Positions 1-12,600 are shown, counted from the first letter of the stretch. The stretch: 64,000 bases of DNA from Abelmoschus esculentus (GCA_035048815.1 JAUCBN010000004.1:16086001-16150000); one strand, 5' to 3'. Made by a program: numbers and translations. Notes: generated by a model not told the origin, from the letters alone.

Positions 1-1200
1 AACCAAACCCTTATCCGAGCTTCCTAATTACCATATACGATTATTAATTGATCGAGTATATTTGGGTATGTTTCTTTTTCTTTTAATATATTATGTAATC
101 CATTCTTATGGTTCAATGAAAATGTGAATACTTTTATTGGTTTTTTTTGTTTATTTATATTTGCTTATTGCAGGTTTTTCGTGTTGTTTATCGTATATAA
201 CATTTATCGTATATTTCTCCTTAAATTCATGTGTTTTCGTTTTTGTTATAGTTAAAAGCTTTGTTTCCCTTTTTTAATGTTATTAAAACCAATTAATTTT
301 GGAAAGTCATACGCAATTTCCATAATTTCGTTAATGCCGTGACTGTCTTAATTTTTAAATTTTGTTTCCTTTTTTTTATTCATTTTCCATATATGAATAT
401 ATATATCTTACATATCTATGCACTTTGTAATATTTTATTTTTAATGTCAAATTGTTGCCTTTTCTCTTTTTCTTTACATATATATATATATTTTAAATTA
501 ACGTAATGTATATGTTATATATATTATATTTACATATATTATTACTTTATTATGTGATATACATGTTCCATACTCGTATCATTTTATGTATATAAATTAT
601 ATATTATATTTATATTATCATATTTATTTCCTTGCATTTTATTTTTCCGCAATTTAATTTCTCACATATTTTTATTTTTGTTCACATCACACCTTTAATT
701 AATGAACCTAATAATTACGTCTTTATTCGGTCGTAACGGGCCCGTCTTCCAACGTATTGGTGGCGGTGTATGCGTTTACCTTCGAGTAAGGACACGGTAA
801 AAATAAAATTTGAATTCGAACCTTAAACAAATACCAAATTAAATGCCACTTTAATCTGGAAAATCCAAAATTAATTAAGCGGTTATTTTGATAGAGGTGC
901 CAATTTTTGGGCGATTTTCAACGCTAATACCGTTTTAAATCGTAACCGACTCTCGAACCCAAATCGTTTCAGATCTCTGGTTTTTACGGTGTCCGGTCTA
1001 CCAAAAGTGACCGGTGGCGACTCCACCTTTTTTTTAAACCCTAATTTTAAAATTCTTTTTCCCCAAATTTCAAAACCCCTAAATTTTAGGTCAAATTCTG
1101 ATTCTCATTTTCATAACCTAATTTCTCATTTTCACCTTTTCAAAATAGTGACCGTTTTTGTTTCCAAACTTATCGATTTTAAAAAAAAAGGGTCGCTACA
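1..1200 (+). mobile_element. Tat/Ogre-like LTR, 3' part (solo or truncated)
   Basis: The block from about 720 to 1,200 matches two other stretches in this window, 24,610-25,210 and 48,050-48,411 continued at 57,445-57,831. Shared landmarks are CGGTCGTAACGGGCCCG near 727, GGTGGCGGTGTATGCG near 760, GTAACCGACTC near 943 and GTGTCCGGTCTACC near 990. In the third copy the LTR end (CACTACA) is followed two bases later by a tRNA-Arg-type primer binding site, which fixes the 3' end of this copy at GTCGCTACA, position 1,200. No primer site follows here, so it is a solo LTR or a truncated one. The AT-rich part 1-720 probably belongs to the same LTR, and its start lies outside the window. Confidence 0.6.
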
Positions 1201-2010
1201 AGTCCAAAAGGAGGAACAAATTGAGGAAATGGAAGACATTGAAAGTGGTAAGTGATAAATAAATTATATTTTCTGTAAATTATGTTTTCTGTACGTAATT
1301 TTATGTGTGTTCTTGGCTTTTAATAGGTTTTGAAGATTTGAGGTTGAATGAAACAATGATGACTGTTGAAGATTGATTGAACTAAAACTCTTATAAGGTA
1401 AATTTGAACTTGAAAAATTTAACTCTTGAGAAAGAATTAGAATTTTGTAGGCTGTTGATTATTGAATAGCAATTTTATAACATTATATAACTATATTTTT
1501 ATTAAAGAATTAATTATTTTATTTATATTTTAATCTTTAAATGAATATAATTTATTTTAAATTGATTTTTTTTATTTATTTGTAGGTGCATATGAACAAT
1601 GCTACTGCTGATTGAGGAATGATGAAGAATATTTTGTTTGACTTCGATTATATTGATGATGAATCTTTTTGATGTTTGGCTTAGTATATTTTGAAGATAG
1701 TTTTTGGAGTATTGTGTTTTAAATTGTGATTTATTTTATAATTTTTATTATTTAGGAGATATTTTATAATGTTGAATATTTGATTGTCTTTAATCAAGCG
1801 ATATATTAATATTTTGTGGATATTAATTGAACTGATATTTTATAATATTAAAAACCGCGGTTTTTAACCGAACCGAACCGTAAATTTCGGTTTCGGATAT
1901 TTCGGTTTTTTAACTATTCGGTTTCGGTTTTATTTTTAAAAAACCACAGACTACGGTTCGGTTCATATTTTATTAAAAAACCGAACCGAATACACCCCTA
2001 GTTTATATGT
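1201..2010 (+). mobile_element. Possible 3' tail of a hAT-like DNA transposon
   Basis: The stretch begins with a short acidic coding-like segment (1,201-1,252, reading roughly IEEMEDIESGK) followed by a GTAAGT donor-like site, then AT-rich sequence. From 1,848 to 2,001 it is packed with GGTTCGGTT/AACCGAACC direct and inverted motifs and ends in CACCCCTAG. CACCCCTA at an element end is typical of plant hAT terminal repeats (TAGGGGTG). The other end is not visible, probably because the LTR at 1-1,200 interrupts it. Family assignment rests on the terminal motif and style only. Confidence 0.35.
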
Positions 2011-2890
2011 TAGTATGCAACTCAATAAAATTATCAAATAAAAACAAACCCATTTCCTACTTTTGAAAAACAAAACCCTATTTTTTCAAATCTTTAATCC
2101 TTGTTTAGAAACCCCTTTCCAGTTTCCTCTATTCTTAAACAAACCTTCTCTCCTCCTTCAGAAAATAGTCCTCAAAACCCAAAGCTCACTTTATTTTTCA
2201 GATGGTTGACCACTCCAACCACCGTCTTCCATCATCGACCCTTAAAAATCCGTTTTAAAATCTACATGCAAAGAAAACCTCTCTCCTTATCCCCTTTTAA
2301 TTTATTTGATAAACAAAATAATATCACTGGTTGATCCTCTCTACATGCAAAGGAAAAAGAAAAAGATCAAAAATTTATTCTTTATATATATATACATACT
2401 GATTTTTTGCCTCCAATTTCTTTGTTTACAAGCATGCTTTAATGCAATCACTGTGGTTGACGTTTTCCCCTCTTTTAATTATTTCTTTGTTGTTGATGCC
2501 TATGCATGGTTGTTGGAGAGTCGTCAAGATGGTGGTCGGTGATGAAGGAACATGGTAGAGTCTTTGATCGATCACGTTTAATCTCAACTGTTGGATCAAA
2601 TATGATCAAACGACTAAGATCACTCAAAGATGGACGATTGAGATGGTCCCTAGAGCATGATATGGAGGCACGATACGAAGAAAGTAAACGATTTTGCGTA
2701 TGGGTAGAAGACGAACAGTCAGGAAATATATAATTTAATTATGGATTGTAATTACTGGACTTTGATGCTTTTAATATCATTTGAATTTTTAATCATTTTT
2801 CTATTTATTGTTTTCAACCTGTATTATAATATTCATAAACAAAATAATATCAAACACAATAATACTAATAAAATAATAATATTAATATCA
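2011..2890. other. Intergenic, no gene recognised
   Basis: AT-rich sequence with short chance reading frames. The longest, near 2,506-2,733 on the plus strand, resembles no family I recognise. No splice-joined gene or terminal repeat was seen. Confidence 0.5.
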
Positions 2891-2892
2891 AC

Positions 2893-3198
2893 ATGCACAC
2901 ATACAGAGGGTCTGAGAGAGGGAGCACAGACATTTTGACTGGTGAAAAATCTATAGAAACGGGTGATTTTTCTACTGATCATGAGATGGACATCATGCTG
3001 GATGGAACCCCTAAGCTTCCAACAATTAGTGATGTTTTCTGGGAACAGTTTCTTAAAACAAGCCCCTCTAGTGGGGACACAGATGAAATTAACTCGAGTT
3101 CTCCCAAAAATGCATGGTATGAATCACTGTTAGGGGATGGAATTCAATGTATAAATCATCTTAGGTACATCAAATTGCCAGAGAGGTTGATGTCCTAG
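2893..3198 (+). pseudogene. Heat-stress transcription factor class A, C-terminal fragment
   Basis: The plus-strand frame ending at the stop codon 3,196-3,198 contains LPTISDVFWEQFL followed by SGDTDEINSS. An aromatic/acidic FWEQFL core flanked by acidic residues is the AHA transactivation motif near the C terminus of plant class A HSFs; the context looks most like the A1 group. Upstream in the same frame the DILTGEKSIET and MDIMLDGTPKLP stretches fit the region just before this motif. The DNA-binding domain, the oligomerisation heptads and any promoter are absent from the window upstream, and the tail after INHL does not continue as a normal HSF terminus. I read it as a 5'-truncated remnant. 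The family is fairly sure; the exact subgroup is not. Confidence 0.6.
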
Positions 3199-4654
3199 AC
3201 CTTGCGTCTGTGTTTTCTTGCTGTTTCGAGGTAAATCTTCTAACAAACTATCCACCATATATAGCTAGTAGCTACGAACTGAGTTTATTTATTTTTATTT
3301 CTAGGTTGTGGATATTTGTTGTAATTTTGAAGTTGCTATCAGCACAACTTTGAGAGAAACAAATCATTTTTGCAGGGCTGATGACGATGATCTGTGAAGC
3401 TGGCAAGAAAAAAGGAGGTTATTGTACTAATAGCATAGCAATATGCATCATTCCAAATGGATGTTATCCAAAGAAACATACATAAGAGTACAACTACAAA
3501 TATATACATATTTTTTTATCGAAACGAATATATTACCTGCTAAGAAGGTTATTTTATGGAATAGATGAATGAAGATTCATCTGAAATGCAGATCATGGAA
3601 TAATATTTGGGTATTTTGCCTTTTTCCATGCAAAACCTGCAAGAACTGAGAAAAATGAAACATTGTTTTAACAATGTCTTCTTATCATTTTAGAGATTTA
3701 TTCATTTAAATTTATATTTGTTAATGAATAGGTGATAATTATTTAATTTGTAAAACTATATTTATAAATGAAAGGGAAGTGCAGGAAAGAAAGGTGGGTA
3801 ATAGAACTGGAGTGGAAAGTAAGGTACACTTTGGTGTGGTTGGATCCGTGAATTCCACGTGAGACATGAAATTATACGAGGAAAGAAGAAAAGGTGATGG
3901 GCAGGGGTACCAAATTCCCATACCATGCACGTCGGTTCAATAATGGCTTATTTATTGTATTTGGTCTTGCTATATACAATAAGTATTTTTATTTTTAAAC
4001 TCAACAAATAGTCTCAAAATATTTAAATTTAAATTATTTTATTTACAAGGAGTGTGTATTATTTTTTTATAACGGTAACTAAATTCTTATTAAAAACTAT
4101 AAAAATATATCACAAATACAATACATATAGGAAGGAGAATAATCAGTTAATCCACTAAAATCTCTTATAAAACCAAAAATCAAAGGAAAGTGAATACTTC
4201 CGTAGAAAATAGCATATCATCAAAATTTAGAAACTCTTATGAATCTTTTTGTCTCTATCCAATTGAGACACATAACGAGGTGGAGAGGAATACTGAACGA
4301 TCCAAACTATTAGATAAAATGTTTCGCTATTCAAGACTAATTATATCGACAAACAATCATCATCAAACTAAGAATCTAACTTTCTATGACTACCAATAAA
4401 ATCATAATAAAAAACTAGCGTCGTTAAAGTCTTTGTGCGAACACCAAACGATCGCTAAGATATGTTAAAATCACGCTAAAACGACGTATAAAACAAACTT
4501 AAAAACAAAGAAAAGTGTATCACAAAAGGCAAAAATTCATATTATAAACAAAAAAAAGCTAAAAAATATTAAATTTGATCTACAACCGGTACTAAAATTG
4601 GTAGTCAACCACCAACTAAGGAGATAAAAGCAAAAAGGATTGTGGCGCTCTCTA
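3199..4654. other. Intergenic, no gene recognised
   Basis: The first few hundred bases may be former 3' UTR of the HSF fragment. The rest is AT-rich with only chance frames (for example 3,739-3,930 minus and 4,190-4,399 plus), none with a recognisable family. Confidence 0.45.
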
Positions 4655-5240
4655 ATCAGTAGATAGGACCGTAAACGAATCGAACGAACATGAATGAATG
4701 TGTATTTATGTTCGTTCGTTTAACTTTAACCGAATAAATGAACAAATATAAAATAAAATTTGGTTGTGTTCGTTCATTAAGGAATGTAACTTGTTCGTTC
4801 GTTAACATGATAAACGAACACAAATGAACATAAACAAACATATTTATTAATTAACCGATTTTAAACCGAATTAATTGATAATTAAAATTTGAAAGAAAAA
4901 AAAACTCTTATCTTTCGTCAAAACCTAAAATTATTCAATAGATTAACCAATTTTGTTTTAGTTTAGCCGGTTAGTTCGGTTTAACCGAATAATGAACACC
5001 CCTAGATATAAGTGAATAAATTTCGATGAATATAAACAAACGAATATAAACGAACGAATTACCAAACGTTCACGAACATAAATGAACGAATAAGCCCTTT
5101 GTTCATATTCGTTCATTTAATTAGCGAATAAAATATCTTATTTATATTCGTTCATTTAATAAATAAACGAATATAAACAAACTTTCCATCGACTGGTTCA
5201 CGAACAGTTCACTAAACCTTCGGTTCAATTACATCACTGT
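4655..5240. repeat. GTTCG/CGAAC-rich element cluster, hAT-MITE-like
   Basis: Dense direct and inverted copies of GTTCGTTCG, CGAACGAAC and AACCGAA run from about 4,672 to 5,225. One internal boundary reads AATGAACACCCCTAG (4,991-5,005), again the CACCCCTA terminus seen near 2,000, so a small non-autonomous hAT-type element probably ends there and a related copy follows. No coding sequence. The outer ends and target duplications could not be defined. Confidence 0.35.
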
Positions 5241-5707
5241 TTACAGAGAAAAAAAATATTAGGGTTGCTCTCTAATCATTCAAATTAACATTGTACGTGC
5301 TTTACTAAATGATTAAGAATATGCATTAATAGATACCGTATCTTATAATTATAGTAAAATCATTAAAAAACAATAATCAATTTAAATTTTACTTATAAAT
5401 AGCGTATGTTTTGTTTAAAGAATAAAAATAATGGTTACTACTTATTTGAATAAACAAATAATTTAACTGAAACTAACTCGTTAAAGTAACCCATTACATT
5501 CAAGTTGCTTTTTACTGACTTTTTCTGAACTTTATTTATAATTATTTTAACTATTTAACTTCAAACTTTTAGAATTTATTTTTCAATTTTTTATTAATAA
5601 TAAATATTAATTAAAAATAATAAATATAATCTTTTTAAAAGATATATACGTAAACTTGAATAACATCATTCTCAATTATTGAAGTTCGATAAGAAAACAA
5701 TTATAAG
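5241..5707. other. AT-rich spacer
   Basis: AT-rich spacer with nothing recognised, ending at the possible target-site duplication of the following element. Confidence 0.4.
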
Positions 5708-5716
5708 GTGACAAAA
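5708..5716. repeat. Left putative 9-bp target-site duplication
   Basis: GTGACAAAA directly outside the left inverted repeat; compare GTGGCAAAA at 9,238-9,246. Confidence 0.45.
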
Positions 5717-5984
5717 GGGGAGTGTCTAAAAAAAGCCTAAAAAAAGCACCTTAATACACAGCTGTTGGATTGCTTTGTATCCATCTCAACCGTCTGATTA
5801 GCCTGACATTTAAATTGGTAACCGATTCCAATGTTCTTTAACCGGTTACCCAATTGTTTATTAAAAATAGTAAATTACACTAGTGACCATCCAACTAATC
5901 GAGAATATCTATTTTGGTCACCCAACTAAAAAAATCGTCAATTAGGTCACCCAATTTTAAATTAATATAATAAAAATTTGAATA

Positions 5985-7070
5985 AAAATATTCATATAAT
6001 AAATATTCGAATAAAAATATTCAAATAAAATATATACGAATAAAAATATTCGTATAATAAATATTAGAATAAAAATATTTGAATAAAAATATTCGTATAA
6101 TAAAAATTTGAATAAAAATATTCATATAATAAATATTCGAATAAAAACTATACTAATAAAAATATTCGTATAATAAATATTCGAATAAAAATATTCATAT
6201 AATAAATATTCGAATAAAAATATTTGAATAAAAATAATCGTATAATAAATATTTGAATAAAATATTCATATAATAAATATTCGAATAAAATATATACAAA
6301 TAAAAATATTGGTATAATAAATATTTGAATAAAAATATTCATATAATAAATATTCGAATAAAAATATTCGTATAATAAATATTAAAATAAAATATTCGTA
6401 TAATAAATATTTGAATAAAATATTCGTATAATAAATATTCAAATAAAATATTCATATAATAAATATTCGAATAAAATATTCGTATAATAAATATTCAAAT
6501 AAAATATTCGTATAATAAATATTCGAATATTAAAAATATTGGTATAATAAATATTTGAATAAAAATATTCCTATAATAAATATTCGAATTATACTAATAA
6601 AATTATTCGTATAATAAATATTTGAATAAAAATATTAGAATAAAAAATATATGAATAAAAATATTTGTATAATAAATATTAGAATAAAAAAATATATAAA
6701 TAAAAATATTCGTATAATAAATATTTAAATAAAAATATTCATATAATAAATATTCGAATAAAAATATTCGAATAAAATATATATGAATAAAAATATTCGT
6801 ATAATAAATATTCGAATAAAAATATTCGAATAAAATATATACAAATAAAAATTTTCATATAATAAATATTCGTATAACAATATTCATATAATAAATATTT
6901 GAAAAAAAAATATTCAAATAAAAAATATACGAATAAAAATATTTGTATAATAAATATTCAAATAAAAATATTAATATAGTAAATATTCTTATAAAAATTT
7001 TCGAATAAAATATATATGAATGAAAATATCCGTATAATAAATATTCGAATAAAAATATTCATATAATAAA
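5985..7070. repeat. AT-rich tandem array, units near 30 bp
   Basis: More than thirty degenerate copies of a unit built from AATAAATATTCG and AATAAAAATATTCG with GTATAAT/CATATAAT linkers. Unit length drifts through small deletions. All copies read in one orientation here. The related array at 38,080-38,760 alternates orientation. The apparent frames across it (such as 6,148-6,342 minus) are products of the repeat. Confidence 0.85.
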
Positions 7071-7079
7071 TAAATCCCT

Positions 7080-9140
7080 ACAACGTATACACAAATGGTT
7101 ATGAAAACCTTAAGGAAAAAGGTATGTACACAAATCCTTACAACTTCTCACCATGAGCTAAAGGAGCCCATTTAAGTGTAAGGATTTGTGTACATACCTT
7201 TTTCCTTACGTTTTTCGTAAGCCATTGTGTATACTTTGTAAGGAATTGTATACATACACAAATCCTTACCATTTTTGTGTCATATTATGTATACTCGTAG
7301 CCAATTGTGTATGTACACAAATCCTTACCCTTGGATGACCTCCTTTAGCTCATGGGGAGAAGTTGTAAGGATTTGTGTACATACATTTTTTCCTTACGGT
7401 TTACGTAAGTCGTTGTGTATACTTTGTAAGGAATTGTGTACATACACAAATCCTTATTATTTTTGTGCCATATTATGTATACTCGTAGCGAATTATGTAT
7501 GTACACAAATCCTTACCCTTGGATGGCCTCCTTTAGCTCATGGTTTCGAAGTCGTAAGGATTTGTGTACATACCTTTTCCCCTACGGTTTTCGTAAGTCA
7601 TTGTGTATACTTTGTAAGGAATTGTGTACGTACACAAATCCTTACCATTTTTGTGACATGTTATGTATACTCGTAGCCAATTGTGTATGTACACAAATCA
7701 TTACTCTTTGATGCCTCCTTTAGCTCATGGTTTCGAAGTCGTAAGGATTTGTGTACATACCTTTTTCCTTACGGTTTTCGTAAGCCATTGTGTATACTTT
7801 GTAAGAAATTGTGTACATACACAAATCTTTATCATTTTTGTGTCATATTATGTATACTCGTAGCCAATTGTGTATGTACACAAATCCTTACCCTTGGATG
7901 ACCTCCTTTAGCTCATGGTTTCAAAGTCGTAAGGATTTGTGTACATGCATTTTCCCCTACGGTTTTCGTAAGCCATTGTGTATACTTTGTAAGAAATTGT
8001 GTACGTACAGAAATCCTTACCATTTTTGTGCCATATTATGTATACTCATAGCTAATTATGTATGTACACAAATCATTACCCTTTGATGCCTCATTTAGCT
8101 CATGGTTTCGAAGTCGTAAGGATTTGTGTACATACCTTTTTCTTTACGGTTTTCGTAAGCCATTGTGTATACTTTGTAAGGAATTGTGTACATACACAAA
8201 TCTTTACCATTTTTGTGTCATATTATGTATACTCGTAGCAAATTGTGTATGTACACAAATCCTTACCCTTGGATGGGCTCCTTTAGCTCATGGGAGAAGT
8301 TGTAAGGATTTATGTACATACCTTTTTTCTTTCGATTTTCGTAAGCCATTGTGTATACTTTGTAAGAAATTGTGTACGTACACAAATTCTTACCATTTTT
8401 GTGCCATATTATGTATACTCGTAGCTAATTGTGTATGTACACAAATTCTTACCCTTGGATGACCTCTTTTAGCTCATGGTTTTGAAGTCGTAAGAATTTG
8501 TGTACATACCTTTTTCCTTACGATTTTCGTAAGTCGTTGTGTATAGTTTGTAAAGAATTATGTACATACACAAATCCTTGACATTTTTGTGCCATATTTT
8601 GTATACTCATAGCCAATTGTGTATGTACACAAATCCTAACCCTTGGATGGCCTCCTTTAGCTCATGGTTTTGAAGTCGTAAGGATTTGTGTATATACCTT
8701 TTTTCTTACGGTTTTCGTAAGCCATTGTGTATATTTTGTAAGGAATTGTGTACATACACAAATCCTTACCATTTTTGTGTCATATTATGTATTCTCGTAG
8801 TAAATTGTGTATGTACACAAATCCTTACCCTTGTATGACCCCCTTTACCTCATGGTGAGAAGTTGTAAGGATTTGTGTACATACCGTTTTCTTTACGTTT
8901 TTTGTAAGTATTTGTGTATACTTTGTAGGGATTTGTGTACATACACAAATCCTTACAATATTTGTACCAATTTGTGTATAAATGTAGCCAATTATGTATG
9001 TACATAAATCTTTATGTTGTAACATTTTATGTATATACTGTTTTCTTACAATATTCGTAAAGATTTATATATATACATAAATCCTTACGTTTGTAACAAT
9101 TTATGTATATACTGTTTTTCTTACCGTTTCTGTAAGAAAA
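7080..9140. repeat. 187-188-bp tandem satellite array with internal palindromes
   Basis: The landmark CTCATGG recurs with CATGG at 7351, 7539, 7726, 7914, 8101, 8289, 8475, 8663 and 8851, spacing 186-188 bp, so nine head-to-tail units. A part-unit at 7,080-7,200 carries the landmark in reverse orientation (CCATGAG near 7,151). Each unit holds GTACACAAATCCTTAC and its reverse complement about 35 bp apart, and a second near-palindrome (GTAAGGAATTGTGTAC joined to GTACACAAATCCTTAC). Units after about 8,900 decay. Frames reading KSL, SSWFRSRKDLCTY and similar are repeat translations and not genes. Confidence 0.9.
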
Positions 9141-9237
9141 TGTGTATATAGTTCGTAATTAATTATGTAAAAAATGACTGAATAAATCGGTTAGGTCTTT
9201 TTTAGACTTCTTTTAGGAGCTTCTCCTAGAATCACCC

Positions 9238-9246
9238 GTGGCAAAA
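9238..9246. repeat. Right putative 9-bp target-site duplication
   Basis: GTGGCAAAA directly outside the right inverted repeat, one mismatch from the left copy. Confidence 0.45.
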
Positions 9247-9627
9247 GCAGGCCATTAACTATCATAAACTGTAACAACACAACTTATCCGCCACTCAACA
9301 TCCATATAATCAGTGTAGATGCTTGAGCCAATCTTACACCATGAAATGTGGGGCATACACACTCTGTAGTAGATGCTTTGAATCCATTGAAAAAATGTTA
9401 TTACACAGTCACAACCTGAACCAAACATTGGAATATACAAATAATCAAGCAAAGGGAGCAATCCATTTTACATGAGTTGCTGCAACACTAAGAACCTCCA
9501 TGGAGGAGTACCTTACCTACAGCATTAAAAAAATAGTAATAAAGATAACATGTGGCTGTACACCACCCCAATGTGCTCATTACACTGTTTCAGACAACTT
9601 TTAAGCTCGAGAGCCCGAATATGTAGT
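9247..9627 (-). other. 3' flank, probably 3' UTR of the syntaxin gene
   Basis: Unique sequence directly downstream (minus sense) of the syntaxin stop codon, with a base composition unlike the neighbouring repeats. It probably holds the 3' UTR and perhaps a UTR intron (an AG-like site near 9,520). No poly(A) site was fixed. Confidence 0.35.
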
Positions 9628-12600
9628 TTAAGCCACAACAACTACAATGAAAATAAGGAGAATGATCCCGAAGATTAACACCAGCAAACACCTCTGCATG
9701 AAAAAGTTTACGGTATAAGCATGTCTTTTTTAATGTCATGGATTTGCTTAAAACATGCAAACAACTTATCAATATCGGAAGAGAGTTGTGGGGAAAATAA
9801 CTAGCATATATCAAACTTACTGTTGATGAATTTGCTCGCTGGATCTTGGATGCCTTTTTAAGATGTGAAGTAGCTTGATCAGTTGCTGCATGGGAATTCT
9901 CAATGTTTGAACCAATGTCATCTACGAGGGATAAAATTACAACAGCTTGGAAGGTTAGAGGCTAAGCTTGGAGAATATTGAGCAAGAAAGAGAACTATTA
10001 AGGACACAAGTTTTACCAATCATGGCTCCTTGCTCATGGACCAAAACTGCTAGATCTTTGAAAATCTCATTCACTTCACTGATCTGTTGCTGAACTTCTT
10101 TGATCCCTTGTTCTCGTTCTTCAATAATAGCTTCATTAAATGTGGTTTCATTTTCCAACAGTACAACTTCTTGTCTGTTAACAGGAGAAAAAAAAAGACA
10201 GTTATAAGCACTATCAGGAAAATCAAGATCTATATATTATTCTCAATATGGAAACTCAAGAAAGTCAATTGAAGAAAAATTGAAGTTAAAAAGAGACGAC
10301 ATTAGAAAATAGCTTTTCCCCTTGAATGTTTGATAAAACAACCATGTATGCAAATCACATGAATTAAAACTAAATTATTTTAAGCCAGGCTCCATCATCT
10401 AAAGCCTCCAAGAATGCCTACTGGAGAAATCCAGTGCAATTGTTTTGCCCACGTTGCTCAAGAAACCATTAAAGTGAGTCTCACATAATAGCAACTTCCA
10501 TAAACAAAATAAGGCTAAGCAGTTCGGAAGTGACAGTTTAGCTTCTGGAAACAAGAAAAGAAGTAAATGTCTATCTAAACGATTATGGAATTAGAAACCA
10601 TGAATTAGAGGATTTCTCGAGAAGCTGAACATAATAAGGTTATGCCATCACAATACTCGAGCTTCTCAACCACACCCATAGAAAAACCTTAAGTAAAACC
10701 CAGAAAGGTATTGCACAAAAGTAACAGTGTCATAAAAGTAGGTTATAGCATCCGACCATACTATGTGAATAAAAAACAGTTCACCTTTTTGTAACCAGAA
10801 GTTGTTGCTGTTCTAGTCTCTTAGACGAATTTTTCTCCACCTCATAGGCATCGTAACTGCATATGTTCAATAAAAGATGTAAAAACATCAGTCTTGTAGA
10901 AATAATGACAGCTCAGGCAATAATTAATTTTGAAAACCCATAAAAAGGTTTATTAACTATATTACATTCTAAGTCATTCCAATTGAAAGACTATAAAGAA
11001 GTTACTAGAAACAATTCTAAGTCATTTTTCAGTACTCTTCAAAGTAATATGCTTGAATCTTAACATCTTATTGTTACCATGTGTTCAAAATGAAATTTGA
11101 AAACCCATAAAAAGGTTTATTAACTTTTCACTCCATAAAAGAAGACAAGATATTTGTAGTTTGTACCCAGGGACGGGCACAACTAATCGCCAATCACATT
11201 GCACATATGCATGTGTATATCAAGTATTGACAGATTCAAAAATGCATGACCTTTACAAGCTGTAGGAAATGTGCATTTATGCAGCTGTATGCACATAAGA
11301 GCAATTTCGGAGATAGTACCTGGAAGGAAGAACTTCTTTGGCAACAGGAGTATATGCTGTCTCCCTTTCAGCTGCAAGCCTTTGAGCCTTCTGAAAGTCT
11401 TTAAGAGCTGCTTGAAAATCTTTCGCAAGCTTAGCATCAGCAATTTTCTTTAAGGGCTGCAGTTCAAAAAAAAATCGGGGTGAGAAATCTAAACCACCAC
11501 CTTCATTCTAACACAAACAATAAAATGACGGGTAAAAGAATATAGGACGAAGTGAAAATTTTCCAAACACCAATCTTGTCAAAAGATGAGAAAGAAGGGG
11601 AAACCAACAAGTAAACCTGTGTCATCAAAGGGTGAAATGAAGTGCTCATGAGAAGCTAAAACACAAATGAAGTGACTTAGAATACCCCCCAAAGACTGGC
11701 TAACATCCACATACCATAACTTTTTCACTAACATATTTAACAAAAAGCAGACTAACTTGCACTAACCTCTGCATCTTGATCGGCTTCACTTGCTTCCCTT
11801 AGTTTAGCTGAAGTCTCTTTGACCAGCTGCCCAATATGTTGCCTTGTCTTATGCCTGTCAATGAGAAGAAAAGGATGTAAGGACCAATGAAGAGCAATAT
11901 CATTGGTTGCATTAATTCCATAAATTCCATCACCTCTATTCAAAGATTCATGTCCAAGATAGATATCTATGTAGTGTCCCAGGTTCTAACCGCAGCAACA
12001 TGAAGGGTAAAATAGATCAATCACGCACGGATTCATTCCATTATTTGTTAGTTGTATATGGCTAAAAAATTACCCTATTAGATAACAGAAGTTCAAAGAC
12101 TCAAAACGAAGGTCTAAATTTATGTTCTTTAATTCAAGCTTAAAATAAAACCAAGAGCCAAATGCATAACTGTATGGTCAATTTTAAGTTTTTATGACAA
12201 AATAGAACACTAAGAAGAAAAACTCAAGTTAAATTCACCCAATAAAAAATAGAAAACCCATCTCCAATTTACCGAAAAAGGGGGGATTTGTAGAGAAAAT
12301 TAACGGGTAGATAATAGAAGTTCAAGAAATCCAGAACGACGACCCAAATTTATATTCTTTTGATTCAATTTCGAAAACTAAGCTCCAATTAAAATCAAAA
12401 AGTCAAATTCATTCATAGCCCAGAATATATACGGTCGAATTTAAGTTCTAACATCCAAAAATAATACACCGTAAAAAGTAAACCAATTTAAAATTCCCAA
12501 TTGAAAAAACAATCAAAATAAAGAAAAATGTCCATTTGGGGGTGGGGAGGAGAACTCACAACTTGTCGCGTAATTCGAGGGTGTCTTTAGGGGTTCCGAG

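Larger units (their letters stand above)
5717..9237. mobile_element. TIR-bounded, MULE-like non-autonomous element filled with tandem arrays
   Basis: The left end (5,717 onward: GGGGAGTG, TCTAAAAAAAGC, CTAAAAAAAG) resembles the reverse complement of the right end (from 9,237 backward: CGGGTGAT, TCTAGGAGAAGC, CTAAAAGAAG), an imperfect terminal inverted repeat of roughly 35-45 bp. The flanks GTGACAAAA (5,708-5,716) and GTGGCAAAA (9,238-9,246) match at 8 of 9 bases, the 9-bp size expected for Mutator-like transposition. Inside are a short unique left segment (5,750-5,980), an AT-rich array of roughly 30-bp units (about 5,985-7,070) and a 187-188-bp array (about 7,080-9,140). There is no transposase frame, so movement would depend on an autonomous relative. 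The superfamily call is inference from TIR shape and duplication length. Confidence 0.55.

Noticed and set aside
7275..8462. Open frames of 66-134 codons with repeated Cys/Tyr-rich motifs
   Set aside because: They are translations of the 187-188-bp satellite; the same peptide recurs once per unit and there are no start contexts or gene structure.
5985..9140. CRISPR-like repeat array
   Set aside because: The units have no unique spacers of constant length, and the context is a plant nuclear genome.
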